From contig DWYA01000058.1 in NCBI GenBank assembly GCA_019118905.1, positions 1 to 57,217 of the forward strand: 57,217 bases of DNA, given 5' to 3'. Under the pieces are notes generated by a model. The model ran no database searches, was not told the DNA's origin, and worked only from the letters and a program-made list of their open reading frames with translations. Origin of the DNA: Ruthenibacterium avium (GTDB lineage Bacteria; Bacillota; Clostridia; Oscillospirales; Ruminococcaceae). This document shows, one piece after another, positions 16,585 to 23,610 of this stretch. Within the stretch, counting starts at the first letter, position 1. Each line of letters begins with the position of its first letter. Position numbers and translations under genes: made by a program.

Positions 16585-16854
16585 ATGAGAATTGATAAGT
16601 TTTTAAAAGTGAGCCGCTTAATCAAGCGCCGCACTGTGGCAAATGAAGTGGCCGACGCAGGACGCATTATGGTAAATGGCCGGCAGGTGAAGGCCAGCTA
16701 CGCCGTAAAGCCCGGAGACATTATTGAGGTCACGTTTGGGCAGCGCCCCATCCAGGTGAAAGTAGTTTCCACCGACGCGCCGATGGGCAAGGACTTGGCG
16801 CGTGAAATGTATGTGGTGCTTTCCGAGGGACAGGCACCGGCTGCCGAGGAGTAA
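16585..16854 (+). CDS. rqcP: S4-domain ribosome quality-control protein RqcP
   Basis: An 89-residue protein built almost wholly of an S4 RNA-binding fold (MRIDKFLKVSRLIKRRTVANEV..., VNGRQVKASYAVKPGDIIEV). RqcP (YabO) binds the obstructed 50S subunit and helps RqcH add C-terminal alanine tails to stalled nascent chains. Its gene position before yabP-yabQ-divIC matches Bacillus. GGGAGAG sets the start at 16585; the longer upstream frame has no start signal. RqcH itself is encoded at 38,983-40,755. HslR is a close relative, but gene order favours RqcP. Confidence 0.9.
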   Translation: MRIDKFLKVSRLIKRRTVANEVADAGRIMVNGRQVKASYAVKPGDIIEVTFGQRPIQVKVVSTDAPMGKDLAREMYVVLSEGQAPAAEE

Positions 16855-16859
16855 AAAAG

Positions 16860-16888
16860 GGATATTATCCGCCGCGTTTGCATATACA
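16860..16888 (+). promoter_or_regulatory. Candidate sigma-E-type sporulation promoter for yabPQ
   Basis: GGATATT (16860-16866) and CATATACA (16881-16888) are separated by 14 bp, close to the Bacillus sigma-E pattern of an ATATT-like -35 and a CATACAnT -10. It ends 34 bp upstream of yabP, which is a sigma-E regulon member in Bacillus. The match is by eye. Confidence 0.4.
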
Positions 16889-16922
16889 TGAAGTGATGAA
16901 ACACGAAGCGGAGGGCAGAAAG

Positions 16923-17225
16923 ATGAATACAATCAGCGTTGCACCGGAAAAGGGCAAAGAGCGCACAGCGCAGAATCACCATGTTATTTTACAAGAGCGC
17001 ACGGCTATGACGGTAACGGGCGTAAAAGAGGTGGTGTCTTGTGATGAAACAGGCGTTTGCATGGATACCGTTTGCGGAAGGTTAAACGTGGGCGGCAAAA
17101 ATCTGCGAGTGAACGAGCTGAGCGTTAAAGAGGGCGAAATTCGCGTCAGCGGAGAAATTGAGTTCGTGCAATACACCAAGGTGAAGGAAGCCGGCAATTC
17201 TCTTTGGAAAAGGATGATGCGCTGA
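16923..17225 (+). CDS. yabP: Sporulation protein YabP
   Basis: A 100-residue YabP-family protein, required for spore formation in Bacillus and also related to YqfC. The conserved beta-rich core includes 'HHVILQERTAMTVTGV' and 'LNVGGKNLRVNELSVKEGEI' and ends in a short basic tail. The ATG at 16923 follows GAGGGCAG; an upstream frame start at 16878 has no ribosome binding site. Its stop overlaps the yabQ start by one base (TGATG). The molecular role is unknown; it is thought to act in the mother cell. Confidence 0.88.
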   Translation: MNTISVAPEKGKERTAQNHHVILQERTAMTVTGVKEVVSCDETGVCMDTVCGRLNVGGKNLRVNELSVKEGEIRVSGEIEFVQYTKVKEAGNSLWKRMMR

Positions 17226-17710
17226 TGGTAGCAGGGCTGACGCCCGGCATGGCGCTGCGCGATGTCGTATTTTCCGCCGGGCTGGGCGCACTTTTATGTG
17301 TGGGCTATTGTTTATTCGGCTTTTTGTTTGGCTGGCGCGGCGTGACGCGCTTTTTGGCTGATGTGCTGGTTTTTACGTTCGGTGCATTTTTGCTGCGCAG
17401 CGCCGCCTCCATGCGTTTTTATGCGGGCTTTGTGCGCTGGTATGATGCCGCGGCATGTGTATCCGCGTTTTTACTGTGTCATACGCTCTTGGAGCCGGTA
17501 GCAAAGCGGTGGCGCAGGCTGTTGTTTCGGCCTGTGAAAGCAGGTGCAAAACGAGTTTGGAAGCCTGTACATGGGGCCGTTTTGCGTAAAAAGCAGGCTT
17601 TTTGCGAAAAACATTGTAAATATCGTGAAAAAAAACAAAAGTCGCGCTTGCAAAACACTGCCAAGGTGTTGTATAATTCATATCATGGCGATGTAGAAGC
17701 ATCACCGTGA
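17225..17710 (+). CDS. yabQ: Spore cortex biosynthesis protein YabQ
   Basis: A 161-residue membrane protein with hydrophobic segments near residues 13-32, 38-60 and 72-90, then a strongly basic C-terminal tail of about 60 residues that is likely cytoplasmic. YabQ is needed for cortex peptidoglycan assembly and sits around the forespore in Bacillus. ATG 17225 overlaps the yabP stop, indicating translational coupling. Assignment rests on the gene order between yabP and divIC plus size and topology, since the sequence itself diverges widely in this family. Its 3' end contains the divIC promoter. Confidence 0.82.
   Translation: MVAGLTPGMALRDVVFSAGLGALLCVGYCLFGFLFGWRGVTRFLADVLVFTFGAFLLRSAASMRFYAGFVRWYDAAACVSAFLLCHTLLEPVAKRWRRLLFRPVKAGAKRVWKPVHGAVLRKKQAFCEKHCKYREKKQKSRLQNTAKVLYNSYHGDVEASP
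17648..17677 (+). promoter_or_regulatory. Predicted sigma-A promoter for divIC
   Basis: TTGCAA (17648-17653), 18-bp spacer and a perfect TATAAT (17672-17677), inside the 3' end of yabQ. It would let the division gene be expressed in growing cells independently of the sporulation genes upstream. Confidence 0.6.
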
Positions 17711-17738
17711 ATTTCAACGAGGAAGGGAGGCGCCGCGC

Positions 17739-18041
17739 TTGCGAACGAAGCAAAGGCGGAAGCATTTTTTTACGCCTGCGACAGCGCTGCGCTTTTTAAT
17801 TGCCGGCATTTGTATTTATCTGGCAGTGACCTTTATCTCTGTTCAGATGGATATTGTTTCAAAACGTCAGCAGTTAGAGAATCTGACCCAACAGGTACAG
17901 GCACAACAGGCGGAAAATCAGGAGCTTCAGCGAATTGTGGAGGCTGGTGATGAGGCCGCTTACATGGAGCGCATGGCCAGAGAGAAGCTGGGGTATGTGC
18001 GCCCTGATGAGCGCGTGTATATTGATATGTCGGGCAAGTAA
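17739..18041 (+). CDS. divIC: Septum formation initiator DivIC/FtsB family
   Basis: A 100-residue bitopic cell-division protein: basic N-terminus, one transmembrane helix (about residues 14-34), then an extracellular coiled coil (KRQQLENLTQQVQAQQAENQ) and a C-terminal segment MAREKLGYVRPDERVYID typical of the family. It joins FtsL and DivIB to activate septal peptidoglycan synthesis. The start is TTG at 17739, eight bases after GGGAGG; no ATG is available before the membrane helix. Confidence 0.92.
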   Translation: MRTKQRRKHFFTPATALRFLIAGICIYLAVTFISVQMDIVSKRQQLENLTQQVQAQQAENQELQRIVEAGDEAAYMERMAREKLGYVRPDERVYIDMSGK

Positions 18042-18102
18042 TGCCTGATGGGTTGGCCGTCCGTTTTTTATCATTCATTTAAAGGAGAGTTTTTACGGGT
18101 TT

Positions 18103-18522
18103 ATGGGAGTTGAGGTAGGAAGCATCCTGGAGGGAAAAGTAACAGGAGTGAAGAAGTTCGGCGCGTTTGTTTCGCTGCCCGGCGGACAGACTGGTATGGT
18201 ACATATTTCTGAGGTGTCGAACGAGTACATTCAAGAGCTGAGTGATGTTCTCACTGAGGGTCAGGATGTGAAAGTAAAGGTGATGAATATTTCCGAGGAC
18301 GGAAAGATTGCGCTGAGCATGAAGCGCACGGAACCGCGCCCCAAGCCGACCCGCGCCGATACGGGCCGTGTGTGGCAGCCGCGCCCGTCTGCGCCTCAGG
18401 GCAATATGTCCTTTGAGGATATGATGAGCCAGTTTAAATCGCGCAGTGAGGAGAAAATGTCCGATTTGCGCCGCGTGACGGAAGCACGTCGCGGGGGTGG
18501 GTATTCTCGCCGCCGCGGTTAA
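18103..18522 (+). CDS. yabR: S1-domain RNA-binding protein YabR
   Basis: A 139-residue protein with one S1 OB-fold at residues 1-75 (EVGSILEGKVTGVKKFGAFV, then MVHISEVSNEYIQEL and KVKVMNISEDGKIALSM). A basic, proline-rich, probably disordered tail ends in SRRRG. It is the YabR/GSP13-type general RNA-binding protein that closes the conserved cluster. The ribosome binding site AAAGGAG is unusually far (about 15 bases) from the ATG, but the domain start leaves no alternative. Confidence 0.88.
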   Translation: MGVEVGSILEGKVTGVKKFGAFVSLPGGQTGMVHISEVSNEYIQELSDVLTEGQDVKVKVMNISEDGKIALSMKRTEPRPKPTRADTGRVWQPRPSAPQGNMSFEDMMSQFKSRSEEKMSDLRRVTEARRGGGYSRRRG

Positions 18523-18560
18523 ACACCGCTTTGTTTTTATCATTGATGCCGTTTGCATCA

Positions 18561-18595
18561 GGCGTTTGCAGCCCGCGGCTGCAAGCGCCTTTTTT
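18561..18595 (+). terminator. Intrinsic terminator after yabR
   Basis: GGCGTTTGCAGCC pairs with GGCTGCAAGCGCC (one G-U pair, loop CGC), followed by TTTTTT. Confidence 0.85.
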
Positions 18596-18715
18596 CATGC
18601 GCAGAAATAGCCTGAAAAGCAAGCAAATGTGAGAAATGTTCGATTGTTTTGTGATAAAAAGATAAAAATACACAGAATATTTTTTAAAAAACTGTTCAAA
18701 AAGGCGATAAAGTGC

Positions 18716-18744
18716 TTGAAAATCAAACGGTGAAGTGCTATACT
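18716..18744 (+). promoter_or_regulatory. Strong predicted sigma-A promoter for hpf
   Basis: TTGAAA (18716-18721), 17-bp spacer, TATACT (18739-18744) with an extended TGC just before it. Transcription from about 18751 gives a short leader before hpf. Confidence 0.7.
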
Positions 18745-18794
18745 GAAGTCAGAGAAAGTTACGGCTTTCTCAACCCGAAAAGGAGGCACGGTTT

Positions 18795-19331
18795 ATGAAG
18801 ATTACTTGCACAGGTCGTAAGGTCACCCTGAAAGAGGCCTTTTTAGAGAGAGTGGAAAAAAAGCTTGCCAAGTTGGACAAGTTTTTCAGCGATGATGCAC
18901 AGGCACAAGTGACGGTGACGGTAGAAAAAGACTGGCAGACTGTGGAAATCACAGTGCGCGATAAAGGGTTTGCCAGCCGTGCCGAGAAGTCCGGCGACCG
19001 GATGGAGGAAGCGTTTGATTCTGCGTTGGATTTGTTGACAAGACGTATCATTAAAAACCGCAAAAAGCTGGAAAACCGCGTTTGCCAACCCGCCGTGCAG
19101 GATTATATCGCGCAGGAGTACACGAGCGGCGATCCTGTGGATGAGCAGTATGACGTCATTCGTGAGAAACACTTCATCGTGAAGCCCTGCACCGTAGAAG
19201 AAGCCATTTTGCAGATGAACATGCTGGGACACGCATTCTTCCTGTATCGCGATGCCGATACGGACAGCGTTCAAGTGGTTTACCGCAGAAAGAACGGAAG
19301 CTATGGCGTTTTGGTGCCCGAAAACAACTAA
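18795..19331 (+). CDS. hpf: Long ribosome hibernation promoting factor
   Basis: A 178-residue long-form HPF. The N-terminal domain (about 1-100; MKITCTGRKVTLKEAFLERV and ...LDLLTRRIIKNRKK) binds the decoding centre of idle 30S subunits. The C-terminal dimerisation domain (about 115-178; IVREKHFIVKPCTVEEAI-like, with MNMLGHAFFLYRDADT) joins two ribosomes into 100S particles. AAAAGGAGG precedes the ATG. It is a single-gene transcript between its own promoter and terminator, as expected for a stress- and growth-phase-controlled factor. No raiA-motif-sized leader is present. Confidence 0.95.
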   Translation: MKITCTGRKVTLKEAFLERVEKKLAKLDKFFSDDAQAQVTVTVEKDWQTVEITVRDKGFASRAEKSGDRMEEAFDSALDLLTRRIIKNRKKLENRVCQPAVQDYIAQEYTSGDPVDEQYDVIREKHFIVKPCTVEEAILQMNMLGHAFFLYRDADTDSVQVVYRRKNGSYGVLVPENN

Positions 19332-19379
19332 CAGAAACGTGAAAAATAATGAAGGCGTTTCTAAAAACAAAGAGATGTA

Positions 19380-19411
19380 CCGCCTGCCGTATGATTGCGG
19401 CAGGCGGTTTT
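19380..19411 (+). terminator. Intrinsic terminator after hpf
   Basis: CCGCCTGCCG (19380-19389) and CGGCAGGCGG (19398-19407) form a perfect 10-bp stem with an 8-base loop, followed by TTTTG. Confidence 0.85.
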
Positions 19412-19472
19412 GTGTGACAAACAAGAGGCAGAGATTGACGAAAAATTTACCTGTTTTTCGAGGTTTTTTGCT

Positions 19473-19500
19473 TTGCAAAATAATGCGGCAGCGGTATAGT
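19473..19500 (+). promoter_or_regulatory. Predicted promoter for acpS
   Basis: TTGCAA (19473-19478), a 16-bp spacer and TATAGT (19495-19500), ending 37 bp before the acpS ATG. Confidence 0.5.
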
Positions 19501-19537
19501 AAGAATGTGCCGTCGGCATATGGGAAGGAATCCGGTT

Positions 19538-19918
19538 ATGGCAATCGTAGGAATTGGAATGGATATGGTTTGCATCGCGCGCATGGAGCGTGCGGCTCAA
19601 AGCGACCACTTTAAACAGAGGGTGTTTGGTGACGAGGAGCGTGTGCTGTTTGAAGCGCGCGGCCAGCGTGCCGAGGTGCTGGCGGCTAATTTTGCCGCGA
19701 AAGAGGCGTTTGGAAAAGCGCTTGGAACTGGAATCCTGCATGAGTTTAGTTTGGCCGAGGTACAGGCACTGCGCAATGAACAGGGTGCACCTTATTTTGC
19801 ATTCAGCGGACGCGCACAAGAGCTGATGTCTCGGCGCGGTTGGAGAGCGCACCTGTCTTTGACCCATGAAGGGGAATATGCTTGTGCATTTGTTGTTTTG
19901 GAGGACAAAAAAGAATGA
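19538..19918 (+). CDS. acpS: Holo-[acyl-carrier-protein] synthase
   Basis: A 126-residue phosphopantetheinyl transferase that converts apo-ACP to holo-ACP with coenzyme A, enabling fatty-acid synthesis. The first magnesium ligand is D9 in VGIGMDMVCIARMER; the second is E56 in FAAKEAFGKALG. C-terminal HLSLTHEGEYACAFVV matches the family's 'SISH...A.A.V' strand, with threonine-leucine changes. ATG 19538 follows GGAAGGA; a longer upstream frame is unsupported. The stop overlaps the next start (ATGA). In Bacillus acpS is likewise close to a MazF gene. Confidence 0.94.
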   Translation: MAIVGIGMDMVCIARMERAAQSDHFKQRVFGDEERVLFEARGQRAEVLAANFAAKEAFGKALGTGILHEFSLAEVQALRNEQGAPYFAFSGRAQELMSRRGWRAHLSLTHEGEYACAFVVLEDKKE

Positions 19919-20574
19919 TTACAGCTGCAAAAATTAAAGAGAATCCACAAATTCGCACTTACATTGAGGCGGCAGACGATTCGTTAAAAGAAATGGGGTA
20001 CACCGAGCACAGCTTTGCCCATGTGACGCGCGTCGCCCATGTGGCAGAAAAAATTTTAACCGACCTTGGCTATCCGGCGCGCCTGTGTGAGCTTGCTTGG
20101 ATTGCCGGATATATGCACGATATCGGCAATGTGATCAACCGCATTGACCACGCGCAGTCCGGCGCGGTGATGGCGTTTCGCATTTTGGATAAGATGGGAA
20201 TGGACGCCAGCGAAATAGCGGTAATTTGTTCCGCCATCGGCAATCACGACGAAAGCACGGCTTACCCTGTGAATGAAGTGGCGGCGGCGCTGATTTTGGC
20301 CGATAAAACAGATGTGCGCCGTACTCGTGTGCGCGGCAAAGACCGCGAGCTGTTTGATATTCACGATAGAGTGAATTATTCGGTGGAAAAGGCGGCAACA
20401 CGCATTTTGGCCGAGCAGAGGGAGATTCTGCTGGAGCTGCATATTGACACCGAGATTTCCCCCATACCCGATTATTTTGAAATTTTTATGGATCGAATGC
20501 TGCTTTGCAATAAAGCGGCCAAACGTCTGCAATTGAATTTCCGGCTGGAAATTAACGGACAAAAGATTTTGTAA
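19915..20574 (+). CDS. HD-domain phosphohydrolase-like protein
   Basis: A 219-residue protein with an HD fold: HVTRVAHVAEKIL and then YMHDIGNVINRIDHAQSG supply the H...HD...D metal-binding series, and the later NHDES / ILADKTDVRRTR region matches HD-type metal enzymes. Substrates of such stand-alone HD proteins are usually nucleotides or dinucleotides; this one cannot be named. The ATG lies in the acpS stop, ten bases after GGAGG, so the two genes form an operon that also includes mazF. Confidence 0.8.
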   Translation: MITAAKIKENPQIRTYIEAADDSLKEMGYTEHSFAHVTRVAHVAEKILTDLGYPARLCELAWIAGYMHDIGNVINRIDHAQSGAVMAFRILDKMGMDASEIAVICSAIGNHDESTAYPVNEVAAALILADKTDVRRTRVRGKDRELFDIHDRVNYSVEKAATRILAEQREILLELHIDTEISPIPDYFEIFMDRMLLCNKAAKRLQLNFRLEINGQKIL

Positions 20575-20643
20575 GCCATGTTTAAACCGTCGCTGCTTTG
20601 CACATAATCCTGTCAGAAGAAATGAGACGGGAGGATGCAGCGT

Positions 20644-21009
20644 ATGGAACAGCGAGAGGTACACCGCGGGGAAGTGTTTTATGCCGATTTAAGCCCGGTA
20701 GTGGGTTCGGAACAAGGGGGAGTACGTCCGGTACTTATTGTACAAAATGACGTTGGAAACCGCTTTTCCCCTACGGTGATTGCGGCGGCCATCACCTCAA
20801 AACAAGATAAAAGCCATCTGCCTACTCACATCGGCTTAAAGGCGGGAAGCGGCGGCCTGACACGCGACAGTGTGGTGCTGCTGGAACAAATTCGCACACT
20901 GGACAAGCGCCGCTTGCGTGAGCGTGCCGGAAAACTGAGCCAGACGGAGTTAAGGCGTGTGAACCATGCGCTGAACGTTAGTTTTGGTTTGGATGAAGAA
21001 AATGAATGA
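20644..21009 (+). CDS. mazF: MazF/PemK-family mRNA interferase without adjacent antitoxin
   Basis: A 121-residue MazF-like endoribonuclease. VHRGEVFYADLSPVVGSEQGGVRP contains the RG.V..ADL...GSEQ.G.RP signature with the catalytic arginine; PTVIAAAITS and the HI.L motif follow; C-terminal helix QTELRRVNHAL. It closely resembles the EndoA/NdoA toxin that cuts RNA at specific short sequences. ATG 20644 lies ten bases after GGGAGG; an ATG at 20635 touches the binding site and is unlikely. Only 69 bp separate it from the HD-domain gene, leaving no room for a mazE/endoAI antitoxin upstream, and none follows. Confidence 0.92.
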   Translation: MEQREVHRGEVFYADLSPVVGSEQGGVRPVLIVQNDVGNRFSPTVIAAAITSKQDKSHLPTHIGLKAGSGGLTRDSVVLLEQIRTLDKRRLRERAGKLSQTELRRVNHALNVSFGLDEENE

Positions 21010-21012
21010 TAA

Positions 21013-21054
21013 GCAGTAAAGCCCGCAGCTTACATGAGCTGCGGGCTTTACTGC
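21013..21054. terminator. Perfect 18-bp inverted repeat, bidirectional terminator candidate
   Basis: 21013-21030 and 21037-21054 are exact inverted copies with the loop TACATG. There is no uridine run on the + side, so termination for mazF may be inefficient or factor-assisted. On the - strand the sequence after the stem is TTATCATTCATTTTC, moderately U-rich. Confidence 0.6.
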
Positions 21055-21140
21055 ACAAAAAAACCAAAAGTAAGAGCAGACCGTTTTCCATGAAATTGTT
21101 TTATGGTTGAGCGCGGACATAAAACAAGAAAAGGTCAAGT

Positions 21141-21158
21141 GGTTAGTTAAAGCTAACC
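21141..21158. promoter_or_regulatory. Inverted repeat at the start of the candidate sRNA
   Basis: GGTTAG and CTAACC flank TTAAAG and overlap the expected first transcribed bases of the - strand promoter. It may be an RNA 5' hairpin or a repressor operator; MarR-family sites have a similar TTAG...CTAA look. Confidence 0.35.
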
Positions 21159-21167
21159 GATGGGAAA

Positions 21168-21197
21168 AGTATATCACACTTTTTTGCTTTCTGTCAA
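21168..21197 (-). promoter_or_regulatory. Near-consensus sigma-A promoter on the - strand
   Basis: Read on the - strand: TTGACA (21197-21192), 18-bp spacer, TATACT (21173-21168) with an extended TGA in front. This is among the best promoter matches in the window, and no protein gene lies downstream on its strand. Confidence 0.65.
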
Positions 21198-21245
21198 TGC
21201 AATTTTTTAGAGAAACCTGCAAAAATTTCAAAACAAGCTTCCAAG

Positions 21246-21280
21246 AAAAGCCCGCCTTACAACTTGCAAGGCGGGGCTTT
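21246..21280 (-). terminator. Intrinsic terminator of murC
   Basis: On the - strand AAAGCCCCGCCTT pairs with AAGGCGGGCTTT (one bulged base) and is followed by TTTTCTT. It lies just beyond the murC stop. Confidence 0.75.
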
Positions 21281-21289
21281 GAACGTGGA

Positions 21290-22663
21290 TTATTCAGCTT
21301 TTAACATCATTTTAGCAGCTTTGTAAATATCGCCGCAGCCCAGAGTAATCACCAAATCGCCGGGCTGTGCATGTTCCATGACATAGGCTGTCACTTCCTC
21401 AAATGTGGAAAACCACACACTGCCGGGAATTTTTTTGGCTAAATCTTCCGTGCGGATGTCATAGTCTTCTGCTTTTTCGCGGCTGCCCATGATTTCGGTA
21501 AGCACAACATGATCCGCCATGGAAAGAACGCGGGCAAAATCATCCAGCAGCATTTGCGTGCGGGAATAAGTGAAGGGCTGAAAGACCGCCCACACCTTGC
21601 GGTAGTCCATTTTGACGGCGCTGGAAAGTGTGGCTTCCAGTTCCGTGGGGTGATGCGCATAGTCGTCTGCAATCGTAACGCCCTTGTTTTCCCCCAGAAT
21701 TTCAAAGCGCCGGCCAGCGCCGCGGAATGCTTCCAAGCCCTCTTTGCATTGTTCTGAGGTACAGCCGAACATAGAAGCGCAAACATAAGCGGCCAAGGCG
21801 TTGTAAACGTTGTGACGCCCGGGAACAGACAGCCGAATGTGAGCCGTTTGCACCCCTCTTTCCACCACATCAAACGAGAAGAACGAGGGGCGATATTCGG
21901 TTACATGAACCGCTTGGAACTCCGCCGAGGCATCAATGCCAAAAGTGATAACGTTGCGGTCAACACTTTTCAGCACCTCGCGGGTATTGGCGTCGTCGAG
22001 ATTTGCCACAATGGCGTGCTCGGTGAGAAGCGCGAAGCGGCGGAACGACTGCTTTAGATTGTCCATGGAGCCAAAGAACTCCAAATGGTCGGCGTCAATA
22101 TTTAAAATGACGGATACATACGGAATCAAATGCAGGAACGTGTTGTGATACTCACAAGCCTCCACCACAATTTCCCGCCCGGCGCCGTATCGTCCGTAGG
22201 CATCAATCAGCGGCAGCTTTCCGCCAATGATGGCCGAAGCATCGGTACCGGCGCTGATCATAATTTGCGAAGTCATAGCGGTGGTGGTGGTTTTTCCGTG
22301 TGTTCCTGCGATGCAGATGGGGTGGGGGTAGGTGTTGGCAACGTAGCCCAAAAGCACGCTGCGTTCTACGGCAGGAATACCAAGGCGCTGTGCCTCTAAA
22401 AGCTCAGGGTTTTCAGGGGGGATGGCGGCGCTGTACACCACCAGCTCTGTGCCACGCACGTTTTCTGCCCGATGGCCGTGGAAAACAGGAATGCCCATCG
22501 CGCGTTCCCGCTCCAGAATATCGCCTTCGCCCATATCCGAGCCGGTAATGGTATAGCCGACTGCGTGAAGAATTTCTACCAGCGGGAACATTCCGCTTCC
22601 GCCAATGCCAATGAAATGAAGCTTTGTTTTGCCGTTTAATAGGTTGCTGTTGAATCCATTCAT
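21290..22663 (-). CDS. murC: UDP-N-acetylmuramate-L-alanine ligase
   Basis: A 457-residue Mur ligase that adds L-alanine to UDP-N-acetylmuramate using ATP, the first peptide step of peptidoglycan synthesis in the cytoplasm. Motifs include the UDP-binding GIGGSGM (about 18-24), the ATP P-loop GTHGKTTT (about 119-126), the NIDADHLEFF metal region, ADDYAHHPTE, and the C-terminal FQPFTYSRT. Length is normal. It is the only confident protein gene on the - strand, transcribed singly from the divergent intergenic region at 22,664-22,770, and preceded by GAGGTG. Confidence 0.96.
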   Translation of the reverse strand: MNGFNSNLLNGKTKLHFIGIGGSGMFPLVEILHAVGYTITGSDMGEGDILERERAMGIPVFHGHRAENVRGTELVVYSAAIPPENPELLEAQRLGIPAVERSVLLGYVANTYPHPICIAGTHGKTTTTAMTSQIMISAGTDASAIIGGKLPLIDAYGRYGAGREIVVEACEYHNTFLHLIPYVSVILNIDADHLEFFGSMDNLKQSFRRFALLTEHAIVANLDDANTREVLKSVDRNVITFGIDASAEFQAVHVTEYRPSFFSFDVVERGVQTAHIRLSVPGRHNVYNALAAYVCASMFGCTSEQCKEGLEAFRGAGRRFEILGENKGVTIADDYAHHPTELEATLSSAVKMDYRKVWAVFQPFTYSRTQMLLDDFARVLSMADHVVLTEIMGSREKAEDYDIRTEDLAKKIPGSVWFSTFEEVTAYVMEHAQPGDLVITLGCGDIYKAAKMMLKAE

Positions 22664-22687
22664 ATCACGTTCACCTCTTTAGAAAAT

Positions 22688-22743
22688 ATTATATAAAAAA
22701 ATTTCAAAAAAATAAACACTATTCTGATTTTTTTTGGTATAAT
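22688..22743. promoter_or_regulatory. Divergent promoter region between murC and the CCA-like gene
   Basis: A TATAAT with extended TGG (22735-22743) reads rightwards toward 22,778. On the opposite strand TATAAT at 22693-22688 reads toward murC. Neither has a good -35; the region is very A/T-rich. Confidence 0.45.
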
Positions 22744-22777
22744 AGGGAGGAAACCTGGAAAAGGGGCGTACTTGGAA

Positions 22778-23593
22778 ATGGAACATACACAGGATAGATC
22801 AAGAGAGTATACGCTGGAGGAAGGCGTGCTGCGCGGGGTGATGCCTGATGCGGCCAATTTTTACAAGGCGTCTCCGGCGCGTGTGCTGGCGTTATTTGTG
22901 GCAGCGGCAGCAAGAAACTGCGCAATTGAAAGTGATACTTATAAAGCGGCGGCAGCGGCTATTGACGGTGTGAAAAAGGTACAGGCACCCGTGGTGCGCG
23001 GTGCGCTGCAAAATATTTTGCTGTCGTCTCGCCCGCAGGCTCTTGCACCCTTAGTGGCGCAAGGGGCGCTGACACCGTTCGGCATTTTAAAAGGGACACC
23101 GGAACTGGGCATTTTGGCCAAGGTGCCCTGCACAATGGAAACACGCTGGTGGTGCTTTTTGCGTCTTTGCAATTCTCATTATAACACGGTGTGTGAACGG
23201 CTGGGCTTTTCTTCTGTTTTTGCGGCTACGCTGGCGGCGATGGACAAGCTTGCAGAGATGCAGACGCTGCCCGATAATGAGTACGATTTGAAAATGATGC
23301 TCAGTGCAATGCCGGAGTTTGACTACGGCGCAGCCGTGCGCACCTTGCAGTTAAAGGACGAGCGCTGGGCAGGGCAAGCAGAGCTGTTTGACCGCTTGTA
23401 CCGTTCGGGCGACCCCTACCGTGTGGGCGATCTCGCCATTACCACCGGTCAGCTGGCGGTTTTAGGCATTCGTGACAAAAAGGCAGCGTGGGTGGTGCGT
23501 CAGCTGCTCGACACCGTGATTAAAACGCCGGAGCTGAACCAGTATCCTCCCTTGGAGATGATGGCTTTGACGCTGGCACAGCAATATCAATGA
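22778..23593 (+). CDS. Relative of the C-terminal body of CCA-adding enzymes, lacking the catalytic head
   Basis: A 271-residue soluble protein. Its last 60 residues (YRVGDLAITTGQLAVLGI ... LLDTVIKTPELNQY) follow the pattern of the body/tail of tRNA nucleotidyltransferases, where a 'DLAV.G.DL..LGI' strand precedes a helix ending in a 'LLE.V...P..N' motif. No nucleotidyltransferase head (GG..RD, DxD) is present and there is no room for one before the promoter. The middle is helical. It may bind tRNA or another RNA without catalysis. Start: ATG 22778; a TTG at 22772 is better spaced from AAGGGG and would add two residues. Homology is judged by eye. Confidence 0.55.
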   Translation: MEHTQDRSREYTLEEGVLRGVMPDAANFYKASPARVLALFVAAAARNCAIESDTYKAAAAAIDGVKKVQAPVVRGALQNILLSSRPQALAPLVAQGALTPFGILKGTPELGILAKVPCTMETRWWCFLRLCNSHYNTVCERLGFSSVFAATLAAMDKLAEMQTLPDNEYDLKMMLSAMPEFDYGAAVRTLQLKDERWAGQAELFDRLYRSGDPYRVGDLAITTGQLAVLGIRDKKAAWVVRQLLDTVIKTPELNQYPPLEMMALTLAQQYQ

Positions 23594-23610
23594 GCCTTGT
23601 AAGGCACAAA

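Larger units (their letters stand above)
21013..21162 (-). ncRNA. Candidate small RNA between mazF and murC
   Basis: A near-consensus - strand promoter (21168-21197) should start transcription near 21161, and the perfect hairpin at 21013-21054 would end it, giving an RNA of about 150 nt. Its 5' end would hold the hairpin GGTTAG-N6-CTAACC (21141-21158). The middle is unstructured to the eye and U/C-rich. No reading frame with a ribosome binding site lies inside. The RNA would be read in the same direction as murC but is separated from it by the murC terminator. It does not resemble 6S, SRP, tmRNA or RNase P RNA by inspection. Confidence 0.4.

Noticed and set aside
18600..18794. raiA-motif RNA upstream of hpf
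   Set aside because: The promoter at 18716-18744 leaves a leader of only about 45 nt, too short for that large RNA, and no matching structure was seen.
20950..21231. A - strand reading frame over the mazF 3' end and the sRNA region
   Set aside because: It runs through the promoter and the terminator hairpin, has no ribosome binding site before any in-frame ATG, and overlaps mazF. The non-coding explanation fits better.
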